This document shows positions 1 through 8,635 of a stretch of DNA of 26,021 nt, piece by piece. Both the position numbers and the translations under genes were made by a program. A model generated the notes under the pieces. It was not told the origin of the DNA. It worked only from the letters and a program-made list of their open reading frames with translations, and searched no databases. This DNA comes from a virus: positions 1 through 26,021 of the IMG/VR virus record IMGVR_UViG_3300032731_000360; one strand, written 5' to 3'. Numbering within the stretch: position 1 is the first letter of the stretch; every line of letters starts with the position of its first letter.

Positions 1-15
1 ATTTTAATTTTGCGT

Positions 16-1437
16 TTAATCATTGTATGACACCTGTATTGCATGAGATAATCCGGTGAGGTCTTCAACGTGTATTTGAGCCACCCCTGTTGTTTTGGTT
101 AGTTTTAGTCTTAAATCTGAGCCTGGCACTGTAAATTGAGTTAATGTGTTATTAGTAGCAGTATCCCAACTCCCTCCCGCGTTAGCACTAAGAAATATAT
201 TAAATGTTCCCCCTGTTCCAATTCTTATTTTTCCAGGAACCCAATCCGCATCTTCCATATTGTTTAAAATTCCATTATATGAGTTATCGGAACTATCATA
301 AATTGTTCCTCCTGTTGCTTCATCGCAATGCCATAACGCTACTAAACTACCTCCGACTGATGTTCCTGTTGACAGAAACTCATTATCTTTGTCCAAGTAT
401 AATCCCATTCCTTGATTATAAATATCTTTAACTTCGGCTTTTGTTAATTCTCGACTCCATATAGCACCCTCATCTATTCTACCATCACAATATGTATTAA
501 TCATTCTACCAAACCACACATTTTGAGCAGTATTATGCATTGCAACATATACGCCATTAGGTGGATAATCCGCATTATCGACTCGTATTCCGTTAAGATA
601 AAGTTTTATTCCATCCTCCGCACTAGCGCCACCTACGCCGTTATAAGTACTTAAAACGTGGTACCATTCCCCTGCATTTAAAGGCGTATCGTACTGCCGT
701 CCTAGATAAGAACCTATGTTTGAATCAAAAACTAAAAATGATAGTTTCCCCGCGTCAGCTCCTCCTCTTAAATGAAAGAACCACTCTCTAGTCGCAGCAT
801 TAATACCATACTTACTTATTATTGGGAAATTAGTAACAACATCTGCATTTATCCAAGCAGATACTGAAAAAGCACTATCGTTAGCTCCATCTCCAAAACT
901 TAAATCAGCAGCATCAAGAACACTAATGTATTCACTTCCACCCACAGCACCATCAAAATTAAGAGCTGCTCCATAATCAATAGAATCGGCATGAAATATT
1001 GGCGTGGCGTTAGTAATAGTTCCTTGCCCTAAGCATAGTGATTTAGTCTCAATAGTTCCTCCTGTAGCAGGAGACATAATCCAATTATGACTAACAATAT
1101 CCCAACTACCCGCAGTAGCTGCCCCTTCAAAAGTATCATCTCTAATCATTTCAGTCCAAGTATCATTAGGATTAACAACACGTTGCCACGTCCATGCTCC
1201 CATACCAAGGTCTCCTAAACGACTTGTTCCTAATATTCCGTAAACATTATGGCCAAGAACAAATATACTTCCACCCAATGCGCGAGATTGAAGAATAGTT
1301 GGGCCTTGTTTTACGGATATATTTTCTGTGAAGCGTTGGAATACAAAATCTTTAGAGTCACGTCCAGCAAACTGCAGTTTAGTTTCCGCTCTATCAGTTT
1401 CTGCTTTACCAATTATATCTGAATCTGTTATTGCCAT
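16..1437 (-). CDS. LamG-domain tail/receptor-binding protein
   Basis: A 473-residue protein at the distal end of the tail module. Residues about 155-345 form a concanavalin A-like/LamG jelly roll: a start like SVSAWINAD, a central GEWYHVLSTYNG, then KLYLNGIRVD and a closing GRIDEGAIWSREL. Such domains bind glycans, so the natural role is host-surface recognition at the tail tip; this is inferred from family and position. The flanking regions (1-150 and 350-473) are Gly/Thr-rich and not recognised. The ATG overlaps the stop of the tail hub gene (TAATG), so translation is probably coupled. Only 15 bases remain downstream, so anything following it lies outside the window. Confidence 0.8.
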   Translation of the reverse strand: MAITDSDIIGKAETDRAETKLQFAGRDSKDFVFQRFTENISVKQGPTILQSRALGGSIFVLGHNVYGILGTSRLGDLGMGAWTWQRVVNPNDTWTEMIRDDTFEGAATAGSWDIVSHNWIMSPATGGTIETKSLCLGQGTITNATPIFHADSIDYGAALNFDGAVGGSEYISVLDAADLSFGDGANDSAFSVSAWINADVVTNFPIISKYGINAATREWFFHLRGGADAGKLSFLVFDSNIGSYLGRQYDTPLNAGEWYHVLSTYNGVGGASAEDGIKLYLNGIRVDNADYPPNGVYVAMHNTAQNVWFGRMINTYCDGRIDEGAIWSRELTKAEVKDIYNQGMGLYLDKDNEFLSTGTSVGGSLVALWHCDEATGGTIYDSSDNSYNGILNNMEDADWVPGKIRIGTGGTFNIFLSANAGGSWDTATNNTLTQFTVPGSDLRLKLTKTTGVAQIHVEDLTGLSHAIQVSYND

Positions 1438-2759
1438 TATGCTGTAATTAAACTTTCATCTTGGTTCAACGCGATTGTAGTAAACCAGCCAGTTTTAGTA
1501 ATACTGTGGTTTACCTCCTTCACACGGAGTAACTGGTTTTGTATCCCGTATGCGGGTGCCGTAAAGTTAATAACTTCTCCAACACCGTAAGCATTTGTTC
1601 CTTTTAATTCAATAGAACCAGCTAACTTTACTTCCCCCACTGATTTAAAGAATCCACGTGCTCTTGTTTCCCCCCTAATTATGGCTTCATCTCTAAACGC
1701 GGAGTAATATTCGCTATTACTATTAACAGTTATTGTATCTCCATTAGAATCTCTCCAATTAGTTAAATAAGGATAAGCATCTGGATAACCATCATCATCC
1801 GCGTCCAGATTCCCAAGTCCAGCCATCCTTGCTTTTTCTTGGTTTCGCATACCATTCGGACCATCTGTAATATCCGTCATAGGCATAAACTTCATTCTTA
1901 ATTCTCCACCAGCATTAGCTTCATTAAATAAATACCAGTAAATATGGTAATCTTTTCCCGAAGGATTTGGGAAAACACCACAATCAAAAATATACATATT
2001 TACAACATCAAATGAATCATGGGAAAATTCTTCAGAATAAATGGATAATTCTTCGTCACTTTCAGTGTAGTCTGCAACGTCATCAGGGTACTTCCAATGA
2101 AACATATTCTGCGCATCTACCCAAAAAATAAAGTTTCTAGGAGAAAACTGTGGCTCAGCAATACCACCAGCACCAGGAAGAGTCTGACAGTATTCTGGTT
2201 GCGACACGGTTCGTATTAATTCATACGCGTTTTCTATAGACCCAGCAAAAGAAATTGGATTAAATGCACCACCCTTAGGGTGAACAGTATCTATACCGCC
2301 AATAGAAATCTCGCCAGTAGCAACTTGTTCCACTATGTGTCGAACTATTTGAGGGGGTGTTCGCCCATCCCAATATCTTTTCGCCGGTATTTTACTCAAA
2401 AGAATGTATGTCTTATCCACAACCGTTACCTCCATTTTAACGCCTCCTTCTTCAAATGTTTGTGAAACTTCCTTTACAAACCCGTTAATCAAAAGCTGGT
2501 TCGCTGCGCGAGTTATTGGTTCGTGATCCACATAAATCATAATAGTATCGTCATTTTTAATAGCAAAGAGTCTATTGTTAGTTAATACATACTTTCGCAT
2601 AATTCTATTTGGGTAATACGAATTCTTAAAACTCAAAGTAGCAGTAGTTGACTTAGCTTCTAGCGCACGTAATAAAGAACCATTCGTAATTTCAGAAATG
2701 TCTACTTCTACGCCAGCGGATGCCGATGTCCAATAGACTTTATAGAATACTACGCCCAT
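1437..2759 (-). CDS. Tail hub / baseplate protein (gpD/XkdQ-like)
   Basis: A 440-residue protein following the tape measure and a small tail protein, the usual slot for the tail hub. The last ~70 residues (GSIELKGTNAYGVGEVINFTA, then a region ending TTIALNQDE) have the look of the C-terminal barrel of late-control-D/XkdQ/gp27-type hubs. The N-terminus starts with beta-strand-rich sequence, also as in hubs. An acidic loop at residues 319-327, DADDDGYPD, fits the D-x-D-x-D-G-x-x-D calcium-binding pattern, followed by a second acidic stretch (RDSNGD). Start and stop overlap both neighbours by TAATG. Identity as hub rests on order and C-terminal pattern, not on a catalytic motif. Confidence 0.7.
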   Translation of the reverse strand: MGVVFYKVYWTSASAGVEVDISEITNGSLLRALEAKSTTATLSFKNSYYPNRIMRKYVLTNNRLFAIKNDDTIMIYVDHEPITRAANQLLINGFVKEVSQTFEEGGVKMEVTVVDKTYILLSKIPAKRYWDGRTPPQIVRHIVEQVATGEISIGGIDTVHPKGGAFNPISFAGSIENAYELIRTVSQPEYCQTLPGAGGIAEPQFSPRNFIFWVDAQNMFHWKYPDDVADYTESDEELSIYSEEFSHDSFDVVNMYIFDCGVFPNPSGKDYHIYWYLFNEANAGGELRMKFMPMTDITDGPNGMRNQEKARMAGLGNLDADDDGYPDAYPYLTNWRDSNGDTITVNSNSEYYSAFRDEAIIRGETRARGFFKSVGEVKLAGSIELKGTNAYGVGEVINFTAPAYGIQNQLLRVKEVNHSITKTGWFTTIALNQDESLITA

Positions 2760-3268
2760 TAGCTCTCTAAATCCTCCACTAATTCTATTGAGTAATTTAT
2801 TGTGCCTTCGGTCGAGCGCACATTTGAAGTAAATACTTTTATTCTTACATTTATACTGGACAATGGTGCTCCTGCTTCATTACTATATGCTATTATTCCC
2901 CCCCCTGCATGTAGTGGGTTTCCACTAAATGGAGCCAATATTTTGTAACCCTTTGTTCTAACTAAACTACACAATTGACTATATGTTTGCATATCGGTTA
3001 AACTTGTGGAATCTAACACTCCACGTATAGTCCATTTTCTAAAATCTACTCCAGTAACATCAATATCCGGCCACGTAAACATTTTTGCTGAATCGTTACT
3101 AACTGTTTTAGCGATAGCTGGATCAATATTCATCATTTGTTCTTGTTCCATTGTAATCTCTACAGATTTTAATTCTATCGCAGCACCACTATTAGCTATA
3201 TCTGTTTCTTGTGCAGCCAAATCTCCAACCGCTCTTTTTCCAGTATCAGTTATTTTTATATCTGCCAT
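2759..3268 (-). CDS. Small tail protein between tape measure and hub
   Basis: A 169-residue protein. The N-terminal third is polar and Asp/Thr-rich; the C-terminal half is beta-rich and ends INVRIKVFTSN...INYSIELVEDLES, a pattern often seen in phage proteins that connect tube to hub (distal tail or XkdP/gp53-like). It begins 3 nt after the tape measure stop and overlaps the hub start by TAATG. No motif gives a more exact function; distal tail adaptor is the best guess from position. Confidence 0.6.
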   Translation of the reverse strand: MADIKITDTGKRAVGDLAAQETDIANSGAAIELKSVEITMEQEQMMNIDPAIAKTVSNDSAKMFTWPDIDVTGVDFRKWTIRGVLDSTSLTDMQTYSQLCSLVRTKGYKILAPFSGNPLHAGGGIIAYSNEAGAPLSSINVRIKVFTSNVRSTEGTINYSIELVEDLES

Positions 3269-3270
3269 TT

Positions 3271-5610
3271 TTATCTAGGACCACCATATCCAGTTCCCCT
3301 TCTTTGAACCTCTGTTTTGATTGATGTTGCGTTACTAATACTACTTCGTGCCCTTTCTATCCTCACTTTTTCGAGTGCTTTTACATATTTTTCTGCTTGA
3401 GTTGTTGCGTTAATAAATGCTAATGCTTCTTCATCAAGGCCGCTAGTAGAAGCTGCTAAACTTTCTGTAAATATCGGTAACGTCGTTGACCCTATTGTTT
3501 TTATAATATCTCGATAATTTAATACATAAACTATCATATTATTAGTCATTCCTCCGAACTCTGCTATCGCAAGCGCTGCTAAGTTAAGAGCTTCTATTAG
3601 TCCAGTTCTACCAATTAACGCTTGGCTTATCGTACTGGATGCGTCCTGCATTGTATTTGAAAAAATATCTATCTCGCCAGCAGTAGCGCTTAAGTTTTCC
3701 GTAGTCGTAGTAATGGTTTGGATATTAGTGGATAAAATTGCTATTTGTGTATTTAAACTAGAGGTACGTTGTGAACATAACAAAAAGTATTCTGCGGCAA
3801 GTTTTAATTCAATATTTAACAACTGTAAATCTGGTACGAGTGACGCTCCTGTTAATTCTGTTGAAAACTCTGCTGATTCATCTTTCGCTCCCTTCGTTTG
3901 CGTAATCATTCCGCTAGCGTCTACCGCATTCAACGCAGTAGCCAAATCATCAACTGATTTTGCGGTCGTTCCGGCCGCATCTCCTGCTGTAACTATATCA
4001 TCTGCTACTTTCCATTCAGGATATTTTTCAAGAACGCCCGCTACTTGATCGACCCATGCCACAAGTGTTTCTCCTTGGTCATTAACTAACGTTACGGTCC
4101 GAGAGGTATCGCTCATTGTAGAATTAATAGTATCCCAACTCGACTTAAAATTCTTAAAAGCAGGTTGCGAAGCGTCAAACTCGCGACCTAAATATGCCAT
4201 CTCATCTGCCGCATTCTTGCTATCCCCTGTAAACAAACGTAAAAACGTTCCAGTCTCTCGGATTTGCGATTTAAGATCAACTAGAGGCCGCCTCCCAACA
4301 GGGAAGTTTTTACCTACTTCTTGCATTCCTTTCCATGCTTTTTGAAAACGTTTCATTATAGGGGACAATATCTGGAATGAGATGTATATTATCCCAGCAG
4401 CTAATGCTCCAGGTGGGCCTCCAATAAACCACCCAAATGCTGCAGCTCCAAAAAGTCCCTTTATAAGATTTCCCCATGTTTTCGGAATTTCGCCAACTTC
4501 CATTTTCCACACTAAATCTATAAGCCATAAACCTATTAATGCGGCGAGTGCGCCTCTTAAAATACCCAACTTAGTAGTAAAATTTGTTAGCCCCGCTAGT
4601 ATTTTACCAGCAGTTAACATCTTAATAGAATCCAACAACAGCGCCATTTGTGCAGCTATCATAGCGAGTCCGGTTATTCCCGCAATTGCAAATAAATATT
4701 TGGCCAATGTTGCTAAATTTTCTGTATCCATCCTGCTTAAATAATCTAATATCCACGCTAACTTATCTATGAACTTCTTAAACATTGGGTCTTGACCTAA
4801 AGCGTCTATTAATCTAAATTTAAAGAACTGCCATGCAGCAGATAATTTATTAGTTAATTTAGTAAACTCTCCTTGTTTTTCAGTAACTTTCTCATACGTA
4901 GCCACAGAACTTCGCAGGAATTTCATTAATACCCTATTAACCGCCATCATACCAAACATGATACCAAGCCATTCCATCTTGAATTTATGGGTCTTAGCCT
5001 TTACTTGGCTTATAACCTGCCCCGTATTTCTTATTTCCTGGTTCATTTTATTAAACCACGCAGTTCCGCCAGTAGTTGTGGCTTTAATTGTTATACCTAA
5101 TTGTTGCAATGTAGAAACTACTACTTGAAGAGACAGATTCGTTTTCCTCACAACCTGATTTAACATATCCATACCCGCAGATACCTGCGGAGGTGCCAAA
5201 CCCGCCATAACCTTTTGAGCGGTTACAGCTCCTTGTGATAATAACCGCATTGCCATATCTGTAGAGTAAATTTTCGCTGAGAATTTATCCATTACCGCAA
5301 CATTAGTACCAAGCGGGACAAGTTGCATATTTAGCTTTCCTAATTGACTACTAAGTTGTTTTAACGCCATTGCAGGTGTCGAATCAGAAGCTACAAGATT
5401 AAACTTGGCCGCATTGCTTGCTACTACATTATAATGCTGTCCAACTTTCTGTATCTGCGCTTTCATTTGAGTTCCAGATACGCCATACTGCTTAGCAAGA
5501 TTTGCTACTTGCTTACCCATCGAGTCAAGTTCTTTTTTTACCATGGGCGCGCCTGTAGATTTCACAATAAAATCTATCAATATCTTTAACGCTTTACTTT
5601 CTGCTGCCAT
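3271..5610 (-). CDS. Tail tape measure protein
   Basis: At 779 residues this is the longest gene, placed directly after the frameshifted tail chaperone pair as in lambda-like tail operons. Residues 1-110 are alpha-helical and Lys/Gln-rich. Hydrophobic stretches lie at about 300-328, 348-368 and 384-417, as expected for a tape measure that inserts into the host membrane. The C-terminal half has Ser/Thr-rich helices. At about 1.5 angstrom per residue the length would predict a tail near 115 nm, on the usual family rule. A ribosome site (AGGAGATA) precedes the ATG, which overlaps the preceding stop as TAATG. No peptidase or lysozyme domain was seen. Confidence 0.85.
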   Translation of the reverse strand: MAAESKALKILIDFIVKSTGAPMVKKELDSMGKQVANLAKQYGVSGTQMKAQIQKVGQHYNVVASNAAKFNLVASDSTPAMALKQLSSQLGKLNMQLVPLGTNVAVMDKFSAKIYSTDMAMRLLSQGAVTAQKVMAGLAPPQVSAGMDMLNQVVRKTNLSLQVVVSTLQQLGITIKATTTGGTAWFNKMNQEIRNTGQVISQVKAKTHKFKMEWLGIMFGMMAVNRVLMKFLRSSVATYEKVTEKQGEFTKLTNKLSAAWQFFKFRLIDALGQDPMFKKFIDKLAWILDYLSRMDTENLATLAKYLFAIAGITGLAMIAAQMALLLDSIKMLTAGKILAGLTNFTTKLGILRGALAALIGLWLIDLVWKMEVGEIPKTWGNLIKGLFGAAAFGWFIGGPPGALAAGIIYISFQILSPIMKRFQKAWKGMQEVGKNFPVGRRPLVDLKSQIRETGTFLRLFTGDSKNAADEMAYLGREFDASQPAFKNFKSSWDTINSTMSDTSRTVTLVNDQGETLVAWVDQVAGVLEKYPEWKVADDIVTAGDAAGTTAKSVDDLATALNAVDASGMITQTKGAKDESAEFSTELTGASLVPDLQLLNIELKLAAEYFLLCSQRTSSLNTQIAILSTNIQTITTTTENLSATAGEIDIFSNTMQDASSTISQALIGRTGLIEALNLAALAIAEFGGMTNNMIVYVLNYRDIIKTIGSTTLPIFTESLAASTSGLDEEALAFINATTQAEKYVKALEKVRIERARSSISNATSIKTEVQRRGTGYGGPR

Positions 5611-5876
5611 TATCTCCTTTTAGAACCGCCTTTTTTACCACGTTTACCTTTCTTTTGAGCCTTTTTTATGGCCCTTCCTTTTTCTTCCATTTCTTCTACA
5701 AGTATAGCAAACGTACTTGCTGGAAGTATCCTTATTTCTTCAATAGTCCACTTAAATTCATTTTGTATCATAAATAGAGCACGGACTAGTTGTTCCTCTA
5801 TCCCTAACCTTTTCTTCTTAGTCAACCCAGCCGATAACTTACCCAGTCCGCCTGCGAGAACTCCTAACCCTTTTTT
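5610..5876 (-). CDS. Tail assembly chaperone, frameshift extension (gpT-like part)
   Basis: This frame is open from the slippery site at 5870-5876 down to 5610. It has no ATG or GTG near its beginning, only TTG at 5825. If reached by a -1 slip, it adds 86 residues (starting GLGVLAGG) to the first 111 residues of the upstream gene, giving a fusion of about 197 residues. The extension contains a helical segment (IEEQLVRALFMIQNEF) and ends in a very basic tail (KKAQKKGKRGKKGGSKRR). This is the same logic as lambda gpG/gpGT: the longer form would recruit tape measure to tail tube subunits. It ends in a TAATG overlap with the tape measure gene. Confidence 0.75.
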   Translation of the reverse strand, partial: KKGLGVLAGGLGKLSAGLTKKKRLGIEEQLVRALFMIQNEFKWTIEEIRILPASTFAILVEEMEEKGRAIKKAQKKGKRGKKGGSKRR

Positions 5877-6202
5877 AACAAAGGGGCAGCAGTTTTCTCA
5901 ACAGCCTTTTGAATAGTTTGATCTATCTCTTCCTCGGACTTAGCCCACTTCCACGCAACAACAAGTTTTTTCATAAAGTCCATTGAGTGTTTCATAACAA
6001 AAGCTTCCATTTCTTCTTTAGGTTCATCTGGATAACTTTTTGTCATAATGCCCAATAAAATACTTACTGTCTCAACCAATTGGTCTTTTTTGTCCTTTAA
6101 ATTTATTAATTTTTGTTGGTCTTCTACTGTCGCTTTTAAGACTAACTTTTCTCCGCCGACTTCTATTTCGGTTGCTCCCAAATACTTATTAAATCTACCC
6201 AT
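5864..6202 (-). CDS. Tail assembly chaperone (gpG-like)
   Basis: A 112-residue protein upstream of the tape measure. Short beta-rich start (ATEIEVGGEKLVLKATVED), then helices with MDFMKKLVVAWKWAKSEEEID, the general shape of gpG/XkdN-type chaperones. Its last codons carry a canonical -1 slippery heptamer (A AAA AAG) directly before GGT and the TAG stop, and the -1 frame is open downstream. The start has a GAGGT ribosome site 8 nt upstream. In the family the short form is made in large excess over the frameshifted form and neither is in the finished virion. Confidence 0.75.
   Translation of the reverse strand: MGRFNKYLGATEIEVGGEKLVLKATVEDQQKLINLKDKKDQLVETVSILLGIMTKSYPDEPKEEMEAFVMKHSMDFMKKLVVAWKWAKSEEEIDQTIQKAVEKTAAPLLKKG
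5870..5876 (-). promoter_or_regulatory. Programmed -1 ribosomal frameshift site
   Basis: On the minus strand the codons TTA AAA AAG GGT TAG contain the heptamer A_AAA_AAG in the correct phase for tandem slippage. The stop codon follows one codon later. The -1 frame continues without a stop into the gpT-like region. A small hairpin (AGUUC/GGACU, 5 bp with one GU pair, 8-nt loop) begins 7 nt after the heptamer and could stimulate slippage. Confidence 0.75.
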
Positions 6203-6203
6203 T

Positions 6204-6524
6204 CTATTTTACCTCTTTTTTAAGCCCAAACGTAGGCGGATTGCTTCTTACTTCTTCTTTTTTAGGTTCTTCTGTGAACTCAGTGAATTTTTCTTCTAAT
6301 GAATCAATCCTCACTTTCAGGTCGCTGAAACTCTCTTGTATCTTCGCTATCTTCAACAACATCTGCAACGCTGCTATCATCCGATTCCCTGCGTTCGCTC
6401 TCGTCCACTGCTTGAAGTCTTCCACTATCTGGCTCTGGTCCATCGGATAAAATATCTTTATCCACTTCATCATCCGCTGCCCTTCGCTCGGTTCTTCTTT
6501 CATCTTTTCTTCTGCTTCTTTCAT
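6204..6524 (-). CDS. Coiled-coil protein nested out of frame in zinc-ribbon gene
   Basis: A 106-residue protein, no family recognised. Residues 1-15 are Lys/Glu-rich; the centre has a hydrophobic-aromatic stretch (MMKWIKIFYPMDQ) and residues 53-85 have heptad spacing (LLKIAKIQESFSDLKVRIDSLEEKF), suggesting a coiled coil. Its first 221 nt overlap the end of the upstream zinc-ribbon gene in the +1 frame. The frame is closed by TAA at 6540-6542, so it must begin at 6524 or a later ATG unless reached by frameshift. It ends 1 nt before the tail chaperone start. Its protein-like composition argues that it is real. Confidence 0.6.
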   Translation of the reverse strand: MKEAEEKMKEEPSEGQRMMKWIKIFYPMDQSQIVEDFKQWTRANAGNRMIAALQMLLKIAKIQESFSDLKVRIDSLEEKFTEFTEEPKKEEVRSNPPTFGLKKEVK

Positions 6525-6672
6525 CTTTCTTTTCTTGTTTTATCCTTGCTAGTTCTCGTTCGGCTTTAGCCTCACTTAATTTTCTATTACAAGATTGGCA
6601 CATCACTATTCTAGTGTACGTTGGTAAGGAAACCTTACGCTGACACTTTATACATCTTCCGGCATATAACAT
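6304..6672 (-). CDS. Small zinc-ribbon protein with acidic tail
   Basis: A 122-residue protein. The N-terminus has a two-knuckle zinc ribbon, CIKC at residues 7-10 and CQSC at 25-28, followed by a highly charged helix (Lys/Arg/Glu) and an acidic Ser/Asp-rich tail ending QRPESED. The first half is convincing protein; the second half shares its DNA with another reading frame and could partly be a by-product. Between a glycosyltransferase gene and the tail chaperone its role is unknown; binding of nucleic acid or protein through the ribbon is possible. Confidence 0.6.
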   Translation of the reverse strand: MLYAGRCIKCQRKVSLPTYTRIVMCQSCNRKLSEAKAERELARIKQEKKDERSRRKDERRTERRAADDEVDKDILSDGPEPDSGRLQAVDESERRESDDSSVADVVEDSEDTREFQRPESED

Positions 6673-6673
6673 T

Positions 6674-7606
6674 TTATTTTATTTCCTCCAATACGTTCAT
6701 AAACGCTTCTCTGCAAGATTTATGAGAATAAACCTCAACTCGCTCTTTTGCTGTTTCTAATATCTTTTTAACATAATCCTTATTAGATAACTTTTCTATA
6801 ATCTTATGTATTTTAATAAAATCATACGGATTAGACGTCAGCTCTGGAAACAACGTACGCTGAGCTTCAGAAAATATGCTACCTACGCAAGGTATTCCCA
6901 TCGCTGCAGCTTCCACGGATACTCTCCCATATGTATGAATTGTGGTAGGTTCATACAAAAATTTGCATCTTCCCATATGTTTCAAAATTTCATTATGCTC
7001 GGTATATCCCACTATATTTGGAAATAAACTATTAACTATTCCCCAATGTCTGGACTCTTTCCTAATAAAACCTAACAAAGCTGGCGTATAACCCGTATTT
7101 TTAATTGCTAAATAAGGAGGATATATCTGGTCATCATACCTATGATACATCACTCCCGCAATATTTTTCGGTTGTTTTTTCTGTCTCCTCAAGTAATTCA
7201 AATCCGCTGGATGCGGAATCTTGTAAATCTTTCTACCCAATAACGTTGTTAAAGCGGTTGCCAAACAATACTCTGTAGAAATTACAGCATCAGCACAGTT
7301 AGCCATATGCTTCAGCAAAAAAGGATGTCCATACCTTTGCTGCCATAGCTCTATAGCATAATCCGTACTAGCTATAATTTTAGTTGAAGAGGACTTTCCT
7401 AAAATATTCCTAACTTCAGGTATTAAATTCATGTCCCCTCCAGTCATATTAATCTGCACTACGTCATATTTTTCGTAATCTTCAACTTGGCTAAAAAGTT
7501 CAATATCTCCTTTGAAAACCTGTAACCACTGGTAATACCCTGTTTTATGCTTAATTTTAGGTAAGAGTTCTTTATCAAACCAGTTGGTTACAGTCAGATA
7601 TTTCAT
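6674..7606 (-). CDS. GT-B glycosyltransferase inside tail module
   Basis: A 310-residue GT-B-type glycosyltransferase (GT1/GT4-like). The C-terminal half carries the donor-binding signature EPTTIHTYGRVSVEAAAMGIPCVGS in two overlapping parts: E219 and E232 have the E-x(n)-E layout of retaining GT-B enzymes. The N-terminal half is a shorter Rossmann-like domain with no signal peptide, so it should act in the cytoplasm on a nucleotide sugar. It starts immediately after the tail tube stop and is in the late operon, so it is expressed with virion proteins. That placement suggests it glycosylates a virion protein such as the tube or fibre; this is inference. Acceptor and sugar cannot be read from sequence. 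Confidence 0.75.
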   Translation of the reverse strand: MKYLTVTNWFDKELLPKIKHKTGYYQWLQVFKGDIELFSQVEDYEKYDVVQINMTGGDMNLIPEVRNILGKSSSTKIIASTDYAIELWQQRYGHPFLLKHMANCADAVISTEYCLATALTTLLGRKIYKIPHPADLNYLRRQKKQPKNIAGVMYHRYDDQIYPPYLAIKNTGYTPALLGFIRKESRHWGIVNSLFPNIVGYTEHNEILKHMGRCKFLYEPTTIHTYGRVSVEAAAMGIPCVGSIFSEAQRTLFPELTSNPYDFIKIHKIIEKLSNKDYVKKILETAKERVEVYSHKSCREAFMNVLEEIK

Positions 7607-8149
7607 TTACAAGTTATTTATGTAATTTGCCGTTGGTAAGGCACTTGCAGACGCATCATCAGTGTATTCTTCAATGTAACTGCTACTTAAACACTTAAAG
7701 TTTATTGTTTCCTCAAAGAAGTCGTCAGTATCTAAACTAAGCTCTCTTGTTACGCCCCAACAATCTTTATAAGTCAAACGTCGTAGTTCCCTATTCACAG
7801 TAGCATCAGTTCTTAATAATATTTGAACGTGTGCTTTACTTCGCGTAGTGTCTCCTGTAATTGCATGCGGCATTGCTCCTGCTGCAAAGAATCCACTATC
7901 AGTTCCACCTGAATGTAAGGCTGCCCAATCAACATCACTACTCAATAATGTGAAAGATACTTCCCACATTTCCATACTTTTTTCGTGGCCAAATTCATTA
8001 GCCCCGAATGTTTTTATTTGTTCTACATCTCTATCGCCACCACTAAGACTAAATTCTCTGATTTCGCCTGTAACTACTGTACTCGATGCCTCCGCTGTAG
8101 GTCTTATTCGTATGTCTGACACTAAGTCAGACCACCATATATTTACCAT
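7607..8149 (-). CDS. Major tail (tube) protein
   Basis: A 180-residue, beta-rich protein in the tube slot, between the tail completion genes and the tail chaperone. Features typical of tube proteins include an early strand-turn region (VVTGEIREFSLSGGDRDVEQI), a central VSFTLLSSDVDW and the C-terminal FFEETINFKCLSSSYIEEYT. The start has GAGGT 11 nt upstream. No sheath gene accompanies it, which points to a siphovirus tail. The exact family was not identified, so the call combines order, size and composition. Confidence 0.7.
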   Translation of the reverse strand: MVNIWWSDLVSDIRIRPTAEASSTVVTGEIREFSLSGGDRDVEQIKTFGANEFGHEKSMEMWEVSFTLLSSDVDWAALHSGGTDSGFFAAGAMPHAITGDTTRSKAHVQILLRTDATVNRELRRLTYKDCWGVTRELSLDTDDFFEETINFKCLSSSYIEEYTDDASASALPTANYINNL

Positions 8150-8164
8150 TTTTTTTATTTACCT

Positions 8165-8635
8165 CTATATTTTTACTGCGTCTTGCAGCGCTATATCTAT
8201 TTCTTCCCCGGAAATACTTTCTATATCTTCATCCATTCTCTTTGCAGTCTCTCTAAACCACCATCTAGGTTCTATTATTGCAACGTGTGTTTCTGTAGGA
8301 GAACGAACCATACCTTTTCCTGGTACAAAAGCGTATCCTTCCACAGTTATAGTACCACCATGTTCTATTATGTGAGCATGTGGTGCGGCAGCAACTAATT
8401 CTCCATGAGTCGTAGCTACTTTCTCTTTATGAACACTCTCTCTTAATCCACCAACTGACGACCCGCCTCGAACTTCTGCAAACTCACGTCCTTGTGCTGC
8501 ATAATTTGCTCCCCTATCAAGGACACGGTTAATTATGCGTTTACTCGCCTTTCTTCGTATATTGCCTTCTAATCTATTTAAAATCATCGTTGCTTTTTTT
8601 ATGTTTTCTAAATTATAAATCTTAGCTTTAAACAT
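8165..8635 (-). CDS. HK97 gp10-like tail completion / neck protein
   Basis: About 156 residues if translated from the ATG at 8635 (MFKAKIYNLENIK). An in-frame longer start at 8665 would run further into the preceding gene and is less likely. The sequence fits HK97 gp10-type proteins: a basic helical start (LNRLEGNIRRKASKRIINRVLDRGANYAA), then an Arg/Gly/Ser-rich loop, PHAHIIEHGGT and WWFRETAKRMDEDIE. In that family the protein helps join tail to head. The 3 nt pair between tail terminator gene and tube gene is the usual position. Confidence 0.7.
   Translation of the reverse strand: MFKAKIYNLENIKKATMILNRLEGNIRRKASKRIINRVLDRGANYAAQGREFAEVRGGSSVGGLRESVHKEKVATTHGELVAAAPHAHIIEHGGTITVEGYAFVPGKGMVRSPTETHVAIIEPRWWFRETAKRMDEDIESISGEEIDIALQDAVKI

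Noticed and set aside
4382-4744. Plus-strand open frame opposite the tape measure gene
   Set aside because: Hydrophobic composition mirrors the tape measure's membrane stretches; no start signal.
7848-8375. Long plus-strand open frame (175 codons)
   Set aside because: It is opposite the tail tube and completion genes, lacks a ribosome site or promoter, and its composition is that of a shadow frame.
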